Below are positions 1 through 12,665 of a stretch of 64,000 nucleotides of DNA, in pieces (the first letter of the stretch is position 1; each line of letters begins with the position of its first letter). The stretch is from the NCBI GenBank assembly GCA_009760855.2, contig WPIO01000018.1, forward strand, positions 532,001-596,000, given 5' to 3'. The notes below the pieces were generated by a model. It saw nothing but the letters and a program-made list of their open reading frames with translations, was not told where the DNA came from and made no database searches. A program made the position numbers and the translations under genes. The DNA is from Cristatella mucedo (Eukaryota > Bryozoa > Phylactolaemata > Cristatellidae).

Positions 1-980
1 TCTTTGCTAAAGAGGGGAAAACATGGGTACATACCTGATTATTGCACATAATAAATGGAGGAAGGTGCAATAGCTTCGTTGCTAAAGAGGGGAAAACATG
101 AAGAAAAGAAAATAGGGCTAAGAGAGGAGAAAGGGCGAGAGAGAATACGGACACAGGGATAAAGACGTAAACTTCTAGCCACTTCTAGGAGTTTACGAAA
201 ACACGGGTTTGGTTTACGGGTAGGGATGAAATGTTACTGCACGGCCAAAGGGAAGTCGCTATAGAACTGCTTTTGGCTAAGGTTTAGGAGACGATTAGCT
301 GATCCGGACCATACTAAAGCTTCGCTACATTGACTGGCAAGAACTCCTCATGCAAGTGCTGAGCTGGCCTAAATGACCTGCCAATCACGTTTAGGCCCTT
401 TGTTATAATGCACCGGCCATAACTACTTCTCCATCAAATTTGGGCACGCTACCACCTGCTCGTGTCTTACTCAAGCCCCTCAGCTGAGCCTATCACCTAG
501 CTGAAAACCTTCGGAGATTACGCCTTTAGTTAGCCTGCAACCAAGGAATTGAACTCATCCCTAAACTGCCTCACTACATATCCTGATTCATCTGTAGACC
601 AAAGTTACGAGCATAATTTCAACCGGTCAACAGCAGCACTCCTCCTGCACCTCCGCGGGGCGTGGAGCAGCAGCAGCCCGATCGATCTGCCAATCTTGGC
701 GACAGCGGCCTTTCTGATATTTAAAGCTGAACAAAAGCTGACAGCAAAGGCGAAGCCTCCTGAAACTTGGGAATCAACCCATATACAAGTGGCTAGATAC
801 AATGCCTCGGCGGCGTATCGCAGGAGATGCAACGCTGCACCGGCGAAGGGCCACTGGTGGACTATCTTGAGCTAATAAGTTGGCGCATTAGGGATAATGA
901 TAATAAAAATAATACTTCTTTTCTGTAGCCCAAAGATAATTTTATCTCTGTTCAGATGCGTCAAGAATCGACGCATGAGA
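1..980. other. no recognised feature
   Basis: Mixed-composition DNA. The short open frames here have no recognisable domain and no matching splice context. A short duplication of the phrase gctaaagaggggaaaacatg is visible near positions 7 and 80, suggesting a small local tandem duplication. Confidence 0.5.
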
Positions 981-984
981 AGTG

Positions 985-1860
985 ATAACCAGCTCTACCA
1001 GCATATCTCCTGCTGAATCTGCAAGAAATCTAGGCGTCATATTCTTAAGCGACCTCTCACCGGACGACCACATCAGCTCCACCGTCAAGACTGCATACTT
1101 TAAGCTACATAGCATTGCTAAAATTTGGGATTTTTTAGAGAGGGATACCACATCTTAAGTTGGTCAATGCATATTTGACATCCCGTCTTGACTTCTGTAG
1201 GTCACTGCTTACTGGTCTACCGGCCTCTGCACCCAGGTGCTTACAGCTGGTGCAAAACTCTGCAGCAGGCTTGTCTGTCGTGAGCGTCGCAGTTGTCACA
1301 TCACACCACTTCTCGCCGACTCCCTTTCAAGCAACGCAGTAAATTCAAGGTCACTTTTAGGTTCCTTCATTCTCTGGCTCCAGCCTACCTTTCAGATCTA
1401 CTGCCCCACCAGGCTAAGCATCAAAACCATAAGCTTTTCAGAATGTAACCGTTTACCCATACCTCGTACGAACCCCGAATCCTTCGGAGACCCTGCCTTT
1501 AGTATGCTCCCAAAGCCTGGAAATCACTCCCAACTTCCGTCGCGATATCTCCTGACTTGTCCATATTTAAAGAGAAACTAAAAAATGCATCTATTTATCA
1601 CCGCATTTAGTGGGTCCTGTGATTGCCTATTTATGTGCTTATGCGTGCTGACACTGTGCATGGCGCAAGTAGCAAACTTACATGCTGACCCTAAGCATGT
1701 AACCCCTAACCGTGTTATTTGTGCTGTTTATTGAGCATGATACCACTAACCGTTCAATCGTGCTTCCTTTGCAGCAAATGTAAAGTGCCAAGAAAAAGAC
1801 TGAGTTCTCTCAGGGGCGCTCTATCAAATGTACTAATATTATGATTATTATAACCAATAG
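985..1860 (+). mobile_element. LINE family A copy, 3' part (RT C-terminus and tail)
   Basis: The conceptual translation across frame breaks gives the end of a CR1/L2-type reverse transcriptase: SAESARNLGVIF, then TSRLDFCRSLLTGLP, then RRSCHITPLLADS. The 3' untranslated tail follows, with gctgacactgtgcatg and tttgcagcaaatgtaaagtg, ending in a region of ATT/TTA repeats. Several in-frame stops show it is dead. It is 5'-truncated; the endonuclease and the RT core are absent. The same tail recurs at many places in the window, which defines the family. Confidence 0.8.
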
Positions 1861-2740
1861 TTAGCGAGAAGTAAGGTATCCAGCTTCGTCAAGCGTGCTA
1901 AAGCCCACACAATGCTAATGATGTGACCGTTGGTTAGTTAGGCCGCGTGGCTAGGGACATTCAACAGATCTCGCACAGGCAGTCACAGCACGCAGGAAAA
2001 GGACATTCCTACTGGGTCGCCATAAAATGCATGTCAGCACAATGCCCTTAGTCAGGAAATCGATATAGTTTTCTTATATTTAAATTAATATTATATATAA
2101 TATTATATTAATATTAATATTATATTATATTTAATATTATATTAATATTAATAGTTTTCTCATCAGCTGATCTACATGAAAGTGCAATATACTGGGAATG
2201 GACAGATCTAAAGCAGAGAGGGACAGTCAAGCTTGCAGTCTTGCTTGTAGCTAGATCAAATCAGGAGAGGATGGGGTGCCGTTCGGTCGGTGGCGAGTTC
2301 GCCCTGTGGGAGCATAGTAACTGAATGCACGGTCTCAGAGGTGGATCGTTTTCCTTTACCATAAGCTGAAGCCTCACTCTAATCAGGGGTCAACATTTCA
2401 CTTGCATTCGCTGACTATTGCTCATCAGCGCGACTAATCCTTAATAAACTAATCGCTCGCACGGTAGCCCTTTTAAAGGACTACATAGACCAGCTGACCT
2501 AGATGTTTCCGTGACTGCTTGCTGCTGGTGTTTTGTAGCATAGCATGTCCGTGTCTTCCTCCAGCGTCAGTAACGTGAATGCAAATTTTACTTTTGGTGT
2601 TGATGCTTGCCAAAATATTTGTGGAATTTAATGATTTTGATAAGGAGAATAATACATTTGTATAACGTCCCAGAGAAGTAAATATGTTTTTAAGCACGAT
2701 ACTTACGCTTTAAAAGAAGCATGACCATATCGTCAGTTAG
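1861..2740. other. non-coding stretch with AT-only block
   Basis: No gene is seen. Positions 2075-2153 form an almost pure A/T block built from TTAATATTA-like units with local self-complementarity. The rest is unremarkable. Confidence 0.5.
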
Positions 2741-3480
2741 TGGTAACATGCTCAATGTCAACATGGATGAGATGGTTAGTAGTAAAATACACAGCGTTAG
2801 CACTCATAAGCACACCAATGAATACTTACAAGGAACCAGCGAATGCTGTGAGGGATAAGTGTTTTTTAAACTTTTTGTAAGTGCAGCCAAGTCGGGGAAT
2901 TTGTTGACGTCAGTTAAGAGTGCATTCCAAGCTCTTAGAGAATTTTTAGCATATTATATAACTTTGTCTAGTCAGAGAATATTGTTATGTAAGTTGTGAG
3001 TGAGTTACAAGCTTCGAGAGCCTAAGAACTAAAGACATGGTCTTCAAAGGATTCTTACGGTTCGAAGCATAGCTAAAGAATTTGAGTCAGAAGAGCAGGT
3101 TTTATAATGACGTTGTGGATTAATAGTTGATCTGATAGGTAGACTGGAGCTAGGAATAAAAAATCCTAAAAGTGAGTGACAAAACTTGAAATTTGATGCA
3201 TTTTTTGGTGAGGAGCCTGAGTAGGTCGGCAAGAAGCGGTGTGGCAACTTAAAAATTTCTCGTCAGAAAAGCCTAGCTGCTATTTTTGGACCACGAGCCC
3301 GGTTGGGTAAGCCGAAAGACCGGCAAGCAGTGAGTTATAGAAGTTGAGGCGGTTTTTCAACAATGCAAGGACCAACTTGTACTTAGTATTCCGGTTTAAG
3401 CGAGTCCAACGTTTGCTACATAACTGAAAGTAGGCAGACGTTACCTTAGAGCTGATGTGATCGTCATATAATCACTGTTC
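2740..3480 (-). mobile_element. LINE family A copy, antisense 3' part
   Basis: Reading the minus strand gives the family A tail followed by the RT C-terminal region. On the plus strand this appears as the recurring phrases cataagcacac, tcggcaagaagcggtgtggc and tgaaagtaggcaga, shared with the copies at 42.4-43.3 kb and 27.0 kb. It is heavily mutated with many stops. Confidence 0.7.
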
Positions 3481-5136
3481 ACTTGTACGGCTTTATTTTC
3501 AGAATATGTAAACTGCCTAGATTCAGATCGGGTTTCCTGCGAGGCTATATGAATGAGTTATGTTTAGTCACCTGCTTGTTAGTGTCAGCATCTACACTCA
3601 ATCACCAGCATTCGGCACGAGATTTCTTTGCCTAGAGGAAAATGCAAAACAGCCAAACACTAATTGAACCCGTCGTTTAGATTTCCGTGGGCTCTGCTTT
3701 AAAGAAGTAAAAATAAGGACTTGGATTCCATTCTCTTGAATCAACCGCTTGAGGTTAGCAGAAGGAGAAAAATGAGAACGTTGTTACTTTTGAATGAGCA
3801 ACGAAAATTTCGCCCATGCACAGAAAGATCCCTTAGCAATGGCATCTTTAATTTATAATAATAATAATTCACTTGATAAAGCGTTTAGTATTATTATTGT
3901 TATTAATTAATAATATTATTATTATATTGAACAATTGGCATCAGTACTTTGTGATTTAATAATATATCTTTTAAAGCTGCTATTTTATTGATGTTAAACA
4001 AAGTTGACCGTGTTGATATCTGTAGAATACACAGAAGAAGTGATTTATGAGATGAAAAATATGTTGCCGGGTAAAGTATCTATACATTCGTTGGTTCTAA
4101 CATGGTAACATGCAAAGTAAAATTAAAGTAAGTACACATTACATGAAAGCCCCATAAGTAACGCATAGATATCTGCAGTTGTGCAGAGAATACTGATAGG
4201 CTTTGGAGGAATCACCATTGCATCTACACTCGGCTTTGCTCAGTCTCAACAGCCTCTTGTCAACTCAAAGAGCTGAAGAATCAGCAGGGTGTTTTCAGAC
4301 GGGTTGCTCGTTACCGACACGTGAAGCGGCCATGACTGCAGAGCTAGTTAAAGGACAATCAGAGCTGGGCACAATACAGGCCGTTCTCAGATCGCTATCA
4401 AATAATTAAGAAAAACCGCTTACAGTACAGAATGCCTTCGGTAAATCATGGGAATGACGCATGGTAATCATTTTAATAGATAAAATCTCTTTATTCTTGC
4501 CTTTTATTGTAAACACAAAACCTCCACATATTCTTTGGTCCTAATGGGTACCGCTCACATATGTCAGATGCACTTATCATGATGCACTTAAAACGGAAGT
4601 AAGTTATTGGTTGATTTAAATAAATGAAAAATGTTATGCTTATAGAGAAGTCTTGCTCAAAGCAAGTATTCATGCAGATAGGTTTGAGGTTAAACTTGAT
4701 TTCGCATGGGTTACTTCTAAGCTCAACAATAAATGTAAGCTTCCAACAGAAATATCGTTGTAATTGAGTCACTCTACCAACAGCTGCTTATTGGCGATCT
4801 CCAGACGTGTCAACTGGTTGATGTAAAACTTTACCAAAATGAAAGTCTAAAAAAGAGTGCAAGCGAAATCCGCTGATTAAATATCGTCCACTATACGAAT
4901 GTCCGTCTCTCTATCTCTCACTCTATCTGCTGCTTTTTATTCCTCCTACACAGATATGCGCTGGCCTCATCAGCTCTTTCAGACGAAGCCAAGATAAAGT
5001 CTATATAAGTCGAACAGTGGCTTGGGCATCCGCATCCGTTAGCAGCCAACAAGCGGCAGAAGTAGCAGCACATAACAGCCATCAGTAGCATCAGCAATCG
5101 GTAGATCAGTAGATCCACCAACCAATATCTTTATCA
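3481..5136. other. non-coding; short LINE A tail stub at 3855-3890
   Basis: The only recognisable item is a stub of about 35 bases (ataataataattcacttgataaagcg) that matches the extreme 3' end of antisense LINE A. It is followed by an ATT-rich run to about 3925. The rest contains no feature I can support. Confidence 0.5.
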
Positions 5137-5395
5137 CAGCAGTTAGTGGTCCGTGTGATTCGTATTTTATGTGCTTATATGGGTGCTGACACTGTGAATG
5201 CTGCCGCTCACCATATTTGCATGCTAACCCTGTGCATGTCACCCATAACCATGTTATTCTTGTTGGTTTCTGAGCGTGCTACCACTAACCATTCCATCGT
5301 GCTTCCTTTGCAGCAAATTTAAAGTGCGCAGACAGAGATTGAGTTCTCCGAGGGCGCAATATAAAATGTATTATTATTACTATTATTAGTTTTAT
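5137..5395 (+). mobile_element. LINE family A tail-only copy
   Basis: This copy carries only the 3' untranslated tail of family A: tgtgattcgtattttatg, gctgacactgtgaatg, tttgcagcaaatttaaag, gagattgagttctcc. It ends in TTATTATTACTATTATTA. This is the form expected of an extreme 5' truncation. Confidence 0.75.
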
Positions 5396-5992
5396 CAGGA
5401 GCAACAAGCCTTAAGCATGTACTCTTGCGTAAGCTCTAGCGGTCTGCAGCTGACGAAGCTTTAGCCGGCTGTGAACGCAATGGTGGACACCTAGCGATTG
5501 CAGGCGTTCCTAAGTATGACATTATTCTAGTGGTGAATGGACTTTAATGGTCATCGAATAATGTCAGGTAAAGTGCCACCTGTCCGTGTTATTGTTAATC
5601 CAGTGTGTTTGTTGCTTCAGTAAGCTAAGCGAGCCCATCACACACTGAACAAACACTAGAGGAAAAACCACCGTCGGCGCACGTTCCACTTCAAGTATCG
5701 GCGAATAGGTTGCATACAGCTAAGTGATTAAGTGGCCGATCGCAGCAGAGAAGCGGCACAGTCTTGCTGCTCGCACAGGTGAAGCATCAGGGAGCATTGT
5801 AAGCGCATTCCATCCAGACCGAACCATCGAAACTGAAATGTTCGCGACTCTGCTGTATTTTTCGGCTCATTTCCTAGCGGGAAGCGCAACGTTTCCGGAT
5901 TACAACACTCGTCGCTCCAATTTGAAGTATGAAATGAACCGTGGATATAATGTATGTGCGAAAGCGTTAAATAGTACTGACAGCAGGAGGCA
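5396..5992. other. no recognised feature
   Basis: A 96-codon open frame (5724-6014) lies here, but it shows no domain and its end runs into LINE A tail sequence, so I do not call it a gene. Confidence 0.4.
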
Positions 5993-6095
5993 CTGCATTA
6001 CCCTTTGCAGCTAATGCAAAGCGCCTAGAGAGACATTGAGTTCTCATTGAGCTCTCATTTCTTTGAGGGCGGTTTATCAAGTGCATTACTATCAT
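5993..6095 (+). mobile_element. LINE family A 3' end fragment
   Basis: The segment gcaaagcgcctagagagaca followed by a gggcggtttatcaagtgcat-type ending matches the last 80 or so bases of family A, including the short ctcattgagct duplication at its centre. Confidence 0.55.
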
Positions 6096-6196
6096 TGTTT
6101 TTTTCAGCGTGCTAGAAACCTAACCAGAATTGGTCAGGCAAGTGCTGAGAAAAACTATGACCTGGATTTGATGTGCGACCAGAATTCACCAGAATA

Positions 6197-6264
6197 TATG
6201 AATATATATATATTACATATTATATATATATATATATACATATTATATATATATATATATATAC

Positions 6265-6340
<76 letters not shown>
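6197..6340. repeat. (AT)n microsatellite with periodic CATATT interruptions
   Basis: Nearly pure TA dinucleotide repeat, interrupted at regular distance by acatatta. It abuts the 3' end of the antisense SINE1 copy that begins at 6341, so it probably grew from the SINE tail. Confidence 0.9.
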
Positions 6341-6343
<3 letters not shown>

Positions 6344-6488
6344 CACCTGTGGAGCGCCTAAAGCTAACTTAATCTTTATTCATTCAGGCGCTTCACATAT
6401 GCCTCATGGCTCAAGCCCACGACCTCGGCCCGCGACCTTGATGGGGACGAGCACCTTTACCACTGTGCCAAACCAGCTCAGCTGAGAT
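6341..6488 (-). mobile_element. SINE1 copy (tRNA-derived), antisense
   Basis: On the minus strand it begins gagctggtttggc, has a tRNA-like head with an A-box region (taaaggtgctcg) and a B-box-like segment (gggcttgagcc), and ends with the LINE-A-like tail gcgcctgaatgaataaagat. Six or more relatives occur in the window. Confidence 0.75.
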
Positions 6489-8675
6489 CTCAGCCGATAT
6501 TTCTGTCAAGACAGCCTAGCAAGCTGGAAGATACGATGAAGTTTTATACGATTCTCAAGTCTGGAATCGTTATGTATTTCATTATGAGAGCTTCCTTAAA
6601 TAATGAAACGACAGCATTACTTTTCGTCGCATTTCTGACATGCCGTTGAGACTTCTCCAACTCATCACTCAAAGGTCTTCTGGCCTGTACAGAAAGACGT
6701 CAAATTGTGGAGGAAAGCTCTGGAGCTAAGTTTTCATGTCAAAAACGTATTGTGACGTATCTTGGCAGTGGTAGATATTGGATGGACAGATGCTACCTGC
6801 TGGACCTGTTTACCATCGGTCCGCCTGACTATCCCGATTGTGACCATGCTCATGGAAGCGGTCGATTAGGTTCACATTTCAGGACGACCCAGACCTCTTG
6901 AATGATGATGCTGAAACGTCCTTATCTGACGCGTTCTGCAAGTATGCCTCTGGCCCACAGCTCAAACCAAACTCAATGGGCAATGGGCTATGGTGCGCGC
7001 ATTTTCGCTGCCCTCCAGAGAGCCGTTGGATCCACGACGACCGAATCCTCGTTCATCCCAGATGTCTGCCGAGATTCCTGCCAAGATGTCTGCCGATGGC
7101 TACCGGCAACACTAAGGCAAGAGCAAGTCCCTCATCGAGCTTGCAAGCAGAGAGGCAAGAACAAGAGCACGTGCGGAGTAGGAGGAGCCAGAGGCACATT
7201 ATTACAACAACGCCGGACAGCCGACTATGTCTATAAGAAACACTGGCGGGCGCTGCTAAAGGGGGAGTCTGCATTATAGTGGCGGCAAGAGACTCGTGAT
7301 TAATGATCGCTGCCGTAGCTGGCGCGACTAGAGAAGTTTATTGCTGCAGTGCTTATATTAGAGAGGCCGTGACAGAATACCTTTTTCACCAACGCATTCT
7401 TACCGCTGTAACACTGTTTGGGCAACTTCGGGCCGCAGAAAAGTAGTTGGTACATAGTAGCAACCGATGCAGTGCTCGTGCCCAGCCAGCTCAAGCTCGG
7501 CGTCTCGTCGGCCTCGTCTGTCGCCACTCGACCTCAGAGCGATGCAGTGGAATTTGTTAGGCCAAAGTGCTCCCCAACGGGCATTCTACCGCCGCACTCT
7601 TGACAGCAGTAAGGAGGGTTTTGCTCACATTTTTGCCGTATGACAAAGGCTCGTGGCAGTGGCACCTGTCGAACGGCAATCAATGACCGAGCCATGGCCT
7701 GGCTGACTTTCACTGAGAGGAAAGAGTCGCATCACTTTTGATCGACGGACCTGACGGTGATCTTTTGTCCGCTGCTGAGTTTTTGACGACAGAACAGCCG
7801 AGCAACGTCACGAGCCTTTAACCAAGCACAGCTGGACGCCTGCCTGCTTATGCATATGAACTGAGCTAGCTTCTCCAACTTCCTGTGCCCAAGCATGTTC
7901 TTAAAACGAGTCTTCGGGTGGCAGATCGCTCCAATATAGTGCATTATCTACTCGTAATCAAAGGCACCGTGAGCCACCGTACTAATCCACTCTAGTTGAA
8001 ATTGTGTTCATTGCAATACTGATTGACACTTCAGTCCTTACTTGTCAGCGGCCACCTCGTAGATAGATTAGCCGTCGCTGCCTCTGATTGATTTTGATTT
8101 GTACTTTGTCTTGACAGGAAAGAAAGTCCTTCATTTAACACAGAGGGCGTAACTGGTGCTTGTCCTCACGGACACTGATAAGTTAATTGGCGGTCTGAGC
8201 GTATCGAATCGCAGCTAACGAGTCAGTGACAAAGCACTGACGCACGCAGACATGGCGATGATAGCAAAGCAGGGCAGCATCTCAGCAACCTCAAACACAA
8301 ACAAAGTCATGCACGTCATTAACATATGCTTGTGCAATATTCAGTTTAGCAGGGTGGCACACAGGAGAAGTTCGACGTACAACGGTTGCAATCCTAGTGT
8401 AAGCCGTTTTAATTTCAAAGCCATACGCCGTGTCACTTTGACTTTGCTTGTCACTCTCGCCATCGTGAGCGCTAGGTAAGGTGCATTGGTGAGTAGTGGC
8501 TGCCTTTTCCGCGAGGACAGCAGTCGCTGAAATGTTCTTCGAGGTCTTCCGAGTATTGATTAAAACCAACTCCTCCAAGTCTCTCCTTCTCTTGCTACTG
8601 TGAAGCGCCATTGCAGTGACAGCACTGACAGCACTGCCGTGACAGCACTGAGAGTGCACTGACAGCACTGCACTG
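6489..8675. other. no recognised gene
   Basis: Overlapping open frames at 6898-7279 show no recognisable domain. Nothing else supportable was seen over this stretch. Confidence 0.4.
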
Positions 8676-8782
8676 ACCGTGACAGTGACAGTGACAGTGA
8701 CAGTGACAGTGACAGTGACAGTGACAGTGACAGTGACAGTGACAGTGACAGTGACAGTGACAGTGACAGTGACAGTGATAGT
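8676..8782. repeat. (GACAGT)n hexanucleotide minisatellite
   Basis: About 16 tandem copies of gacagt, almost perfect, with one gatagt variant near the right end. The flanks contain several scattered copies of the 11-mer tgacagcactg (from about 8615), the probable ancestral sequence. Frames across it are open in both directions only because the repeat lacks stops. Confidence 0.95.
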
Positions 8783-10585
8783 GACAGCACTGCCTCCTCC
8801 GGTTTTTCGGCGCCAGGCAGAACATGCACACTTCAGACTATGACAAGTTTTTAAGCTAGCAGAGAGCTTTTAGCTGGACAACGTATGTGGTATTGTTCCG
8901 ACACGCCAACTCAAGTACTGTTATGCATGGCTCTTATTGTAGGAGATCCTTTTACACCACTATACGCATGTATTGGTAACATTCGGGTCGAAATGCAGCT
9001 CCCAACATTTTTCACGAAACTCAAGTTCGTCTGTTGCCCCGATATTACCTTTTTTTTAATCACGTGCATAGTGCTCAAGAGTGGAGTTTCGTAATAGCGT
9101 CATCCTAGCTTCTTGTTGCCTCTATACGATTAAAAAAAATCCAGTCGGTTGAGCTGACCAAGATGCATAGAGGTAGAATTCACAAGTATCCTTCAAGCTT
9201 ATAGAAGTTGTATAGGTGCGCAGTGGCTCAACGAATCTTTTGCTACAGCAGGTTTGCTTGCCCCTCATCCAACGCGACTGCTTAGACTACCGTCAACTAC
9301 CTTTTACTCAGCACAAGTCCGAAGCTGCGTGGTTCACCCAAAGATCGGAACAAGTTGAGGGGCCAGTTCAGTCCGATGATTAATCTCTACAAAAATCCGT
9401 AGCAACGTTAGGGTGAATGCTAAAATCAACCGGGCTAACAATTTTAGTAGCGGTACACAGGTTGCTTTGACTGTGCGCATAGCACTGAATTTACAAGCAC
9501 CCATGTCTTAAGAGTCCTTAAGTGATGAGTTGGTAATGAAAGAGGCCAGGGGCCCCTCGTGGTGGACATGCTGCCAGAGAGCGAGCACTTTCGTAGCGTT
9601 GCTGCATCTCTTTCTGCTTGACTGCGCAAATAAGAATACTGATCAAGAATCGTTTGCACTGCCAGCAAAGAGAAATAAGTCTCACCGCTGGTGCTCCTTA
9701 GTTCACCTTAACAGAAGTTGCAGACTTGAATCAATGATAAGCAAAGTATAGTGCTTTAAAAGTCATGTACAGAGCGCGTAAGAAGACACCATGGGCCATG
9801 GGGTGATCGCTAGATCGCTTGCCATTGTAGCAATGCCGCACAGCATGCTCAGATAAGCACTCAAAGCACACGCGAAAAAGAGACTCGCGTTCACTCTTGC
9901 CTAGGGAAAATTTTGCAGAGCATATGCTTTTTTGGCTGGCAAAGATTGTATACACCGAGTCAATGCAGCTAGAGACGGAAGCTAAACTTAGCAACAGCCT
10001 CACGTGCTCCAGAGCTGCATGGTCGATCTCCGAAAAAACCTGCTAAGATACTCATTACCTAGGGTTAGTTATTTAATGACTGGCTTCAAAATAGTTGCTT
10101 TACTTGGGGCGGATTCTTCGACCATAGATAGGTACATGTTTGCATTACGAATATGCAAATCTTTATATCAGTCGATGCAGGCTGTTATGTTTCCGTCGAA
10201 ATCAAATCTTGGCGGCGACTTATCTTGGCACTGAAGCACGATGGAAGCTTTCTGCACGCATCAGACGTGATGTCGCACTGGGACGCACGCACGTCTCAAA
10301 TGCCGTTTCGAGGTTCGTCCAATGATTGCAGTCATTCATAATTAGTTAAACGAGCTCACGACGCACAGGCGTCCTACGTGCCTGGAGGCAGCTATGCAGC
10401 CCATGGCCAGCAGGCCGCCACCACGCCCTGGACCCAGTATTCAGGAACTTTCTTTGACTTTGCTTCCCGTCGAGTTTCGTTGGTTGGGCTGATCTGCAAA
10501 TAATCTGCCTTAGAGCAATCGTCGAGGCCGTGGACTCTCAGCAGCAGCATGACACACACTAACCACACGCGCGAGCACACGCGCG
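8783..10585. other. no recognised feature
   Basis: Several frames of 60-90 codons, none with a recognisable domain or supported splice sites. Confidence 0.4.
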
Positions 10586-10587
10586 CG

Positions 10588-10662
<75 letters not shown>
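10586..10662. repeat. (CA)n microsatellite
   Basis: CA dinucleotide run with a CGCG-containing left edge (gcgcgcgcacgc) and a few tacaca interruptions. Confidence 0.95.
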
Positions 10663-10664
<2 letters not shown>

Positions 10665-11309
10665 GGCCCTTTGCAGGAGTGATATCGCATTGCCCAATAA
10701 TACGGAGGGGTGCAGCCACCCTTAAAATAGAGCCAGAGGCTGCTGGCACTAGCGATGGATGAGCCGTGATGGCGGATGATCGGATGGCGGAGCCAGAGGA
10801 GCATCCTGATGGCGGAGCCAGAGGAGCAGGGAGCCAGATTGGCCCCCTCGAGCAGAGCAGCGACCTTTGGCCGCCTCCTTTCGTATGCCTCTGACCGTCA
10901 CCCTGGGCCTATTCGCCATTCGTTTGCTCAGTTCTGTGCGGCCGTTGCAGACCCGCCTGCAGTCTGCCAATGCAAGCGCTTGAACAGGGCTGAACTCAAA
11001 GTGGTGGAAAATGAGGCTGAACCTTCGCGGAATCTCTCGATGAACCAAGCGGAAAGCGCACGCCGAAAAGCTAGAGAGCTGAATCCCTGAACTCCCACTC
11101 GAGTTATGACTAGCCAAGAGCCTGCGACAGGCTATGGGCTTATGACTGGCTGTCTCAGTAGTGGCTCTAAGTTGTACCCTCCCCCTGCAAGAAATTGTTG
11201 ACTGAGGCGTCGCTAGACCCCAGTAACGATACGAAAGAGCACCGTCGGCAAAATGTGCAGAGGCCTCTGCGGCAGTGGTCACTGCAGCTAAGGCTGAGTG
11301 CATGATCGC
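10663..11309. other. GC-rich non-coding stretch
   Basis: Contains a short local duplication of the phrase gatggcggagccagaggagc (near 10784 and 10808). A 184-codon minus frame overlaps it, but no domain is recognisable and the composition explains the openness. Confidence 0.4.
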
Positions 11310-11319
11310 ATGGTTCGAG

Positions 11320-11475
11320 CTCGAGTTCTAGGTCAACGCTACGCTGGCTTGGAACAGGCGTACCAGCCCTTCTCGTTAGCGACCGGCTCCCTGGTTTCGA
11401 GCCCTGCGGCGTGTGTAAGGCACGTGCATATAGTTCACTAGGCTCTTCTCGGGGCGCTACGAAAACTAATACGTT
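11320..11475 (+). mobile_element. diverged SINE1 copy
   Basis: The phrases ggtttcgagccctgcggcg and ttctcggggcgctacgaaaa line up with the B-box and the 3' end of SINE1 at 36.2 kb. The tRNA-like left part is hard to recognise, so the left limit is uncertain. Confidence 0.45.
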
Positions 11476-11589
11476 GACCTGTTCGGGCGCATAACCTTAT
11501 GTGGGTGTGGCGTTGACCCTTGGCTGGACGCTCAACTACCAAACTACGGCCGTCGACATAGAGCTAGCTCTTCTGTATTCGCTCCTCGA

Positions 11590-11687
11590 GTGACAAGGTC
11601 AAGGATGCAAGCCTGTGAGAGCCTTGCTCGTAGTCTCTGGCCACCTTACTTGGGGCTCTGGGCCAACTAATTCATGGTAGCGGAAAG
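11590..11687 (+). repeat. direct repeat, left copy
   Basis: About 97 bases, from gtgacaaggtcaaggatgca to ggtagcggaaag. They recur at 12571-12665 with roughly 85 percent identity and one small indel. The pair brackets an 880-base GC-rich segment. Confidence 0.8.
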
Positions 11688-12570
11688 TGCCGTCCCCCAT
11701 CGCCTCGCGCACCGGCACACGTTCGACGCACGGGCCTCAGTGGCAGAGCCGTGCCGCTTACTGTCCGAGACAGCTGGCGATGAGCACCGAGCGACGAGTA
11801 AAGTTAGAAGTCTGTGTCGCGTAGCAAAATGAGTTGGATTGGGCCGCTGACTGGGCACTTGGCAGACAAGTCTCGATCCCGGCAGAGAGACTCGACCGAC
11901 TGTCGCCGGGTGGAGCGTGTATCGTGCCGAGGTCCCGTTTATTGCCTTCCGGGGACAGCCCGCCGAGGAATTCTCAGTGCGGCGTGGGTAAAGCCCCAAA
12001 TAGGCGGACGCACCGTCCCGATGCGCGGGCGGGCGGGCGGCGAAGGGAGCTCGGTTCGAGTGGACGCCGGTCGGTGGCGCGAACGCCCCTACCAGCGATC
12101 GTGCGGTAGCTACCCACTGGCGAGAATGCAATTCAAAGAGAATTCCCACTGACGTCGTCCGCCAGACTCGCTGAGACGGCGCAGCCGTGCATCGATCGGA
12201 AGGAGAGCTCGGGGAGAGCTCTCTCATTGAGCGCGATGCATCTTTAAAGGACCAGCCTTCCCAAAGGAAACTGTGCGGCGGACGCAAGGTAATTGGAGCG
12301 CCTGAATCACCGCACGAGCCGATCGGTGGCCGAGACGGCTAGTTCGCGGCCGGAGCCTCAGCCACCGCCCAGGCAGCCGCCGCCCCGGGTTGGTGCCTCT
12401 CACTCTTGCCAGTCAACAGTAGCGCACTTTGATCTGCTCCGACTGGACTGCTGTCGCACTGGCCATCTGAACCGTCGGGCGAAACGCTGCCGGCTATTGA
12501 AACGAACGTCAGCACGGCCTTGCCGGCGAGGCTACTACAACCACCTCCGGGCACACACTTGATAGCAGCT
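11688..12570. other. GC-rich, CpG-rich block between direct repeats
   Basis: High CpG density compared with the surroundings. A 206-codon minus frame (11667-12287) and an 89-codon plus frame (12293-12562) are open but have no recognisable domain. Both are rich in Arg, Pro and Ala, as expected of translated GC-rich DNA. It could be an island, a promoter, or the inside of an unknown repeat unit. Confidence 0.4.
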
Positions 12571-12665
12571 GAGTAAGGTCAAGGATACAAGTCTATGAGC
12601 GCCTTACACGTAGTCTTCGGCCTTCACTTGGGTGTCTGGGCCAGCTAATTCGTGGTGGCGGAAAG
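12571..12665 (+). repeat. direct repeat, right copy
   Basis: Partner of 11590-11687; it shares aaggtcaaggatacaag, cgtagtcttcggcc and ggtggcggaaag-type segments. Confidence 0.8.

Noticed and set aside
11667-12287. 206-codon minus-strand frame
   Set aside because: CpG-rich DNA with few stops by composition; no domain, no codon-periodic signal that I can see.
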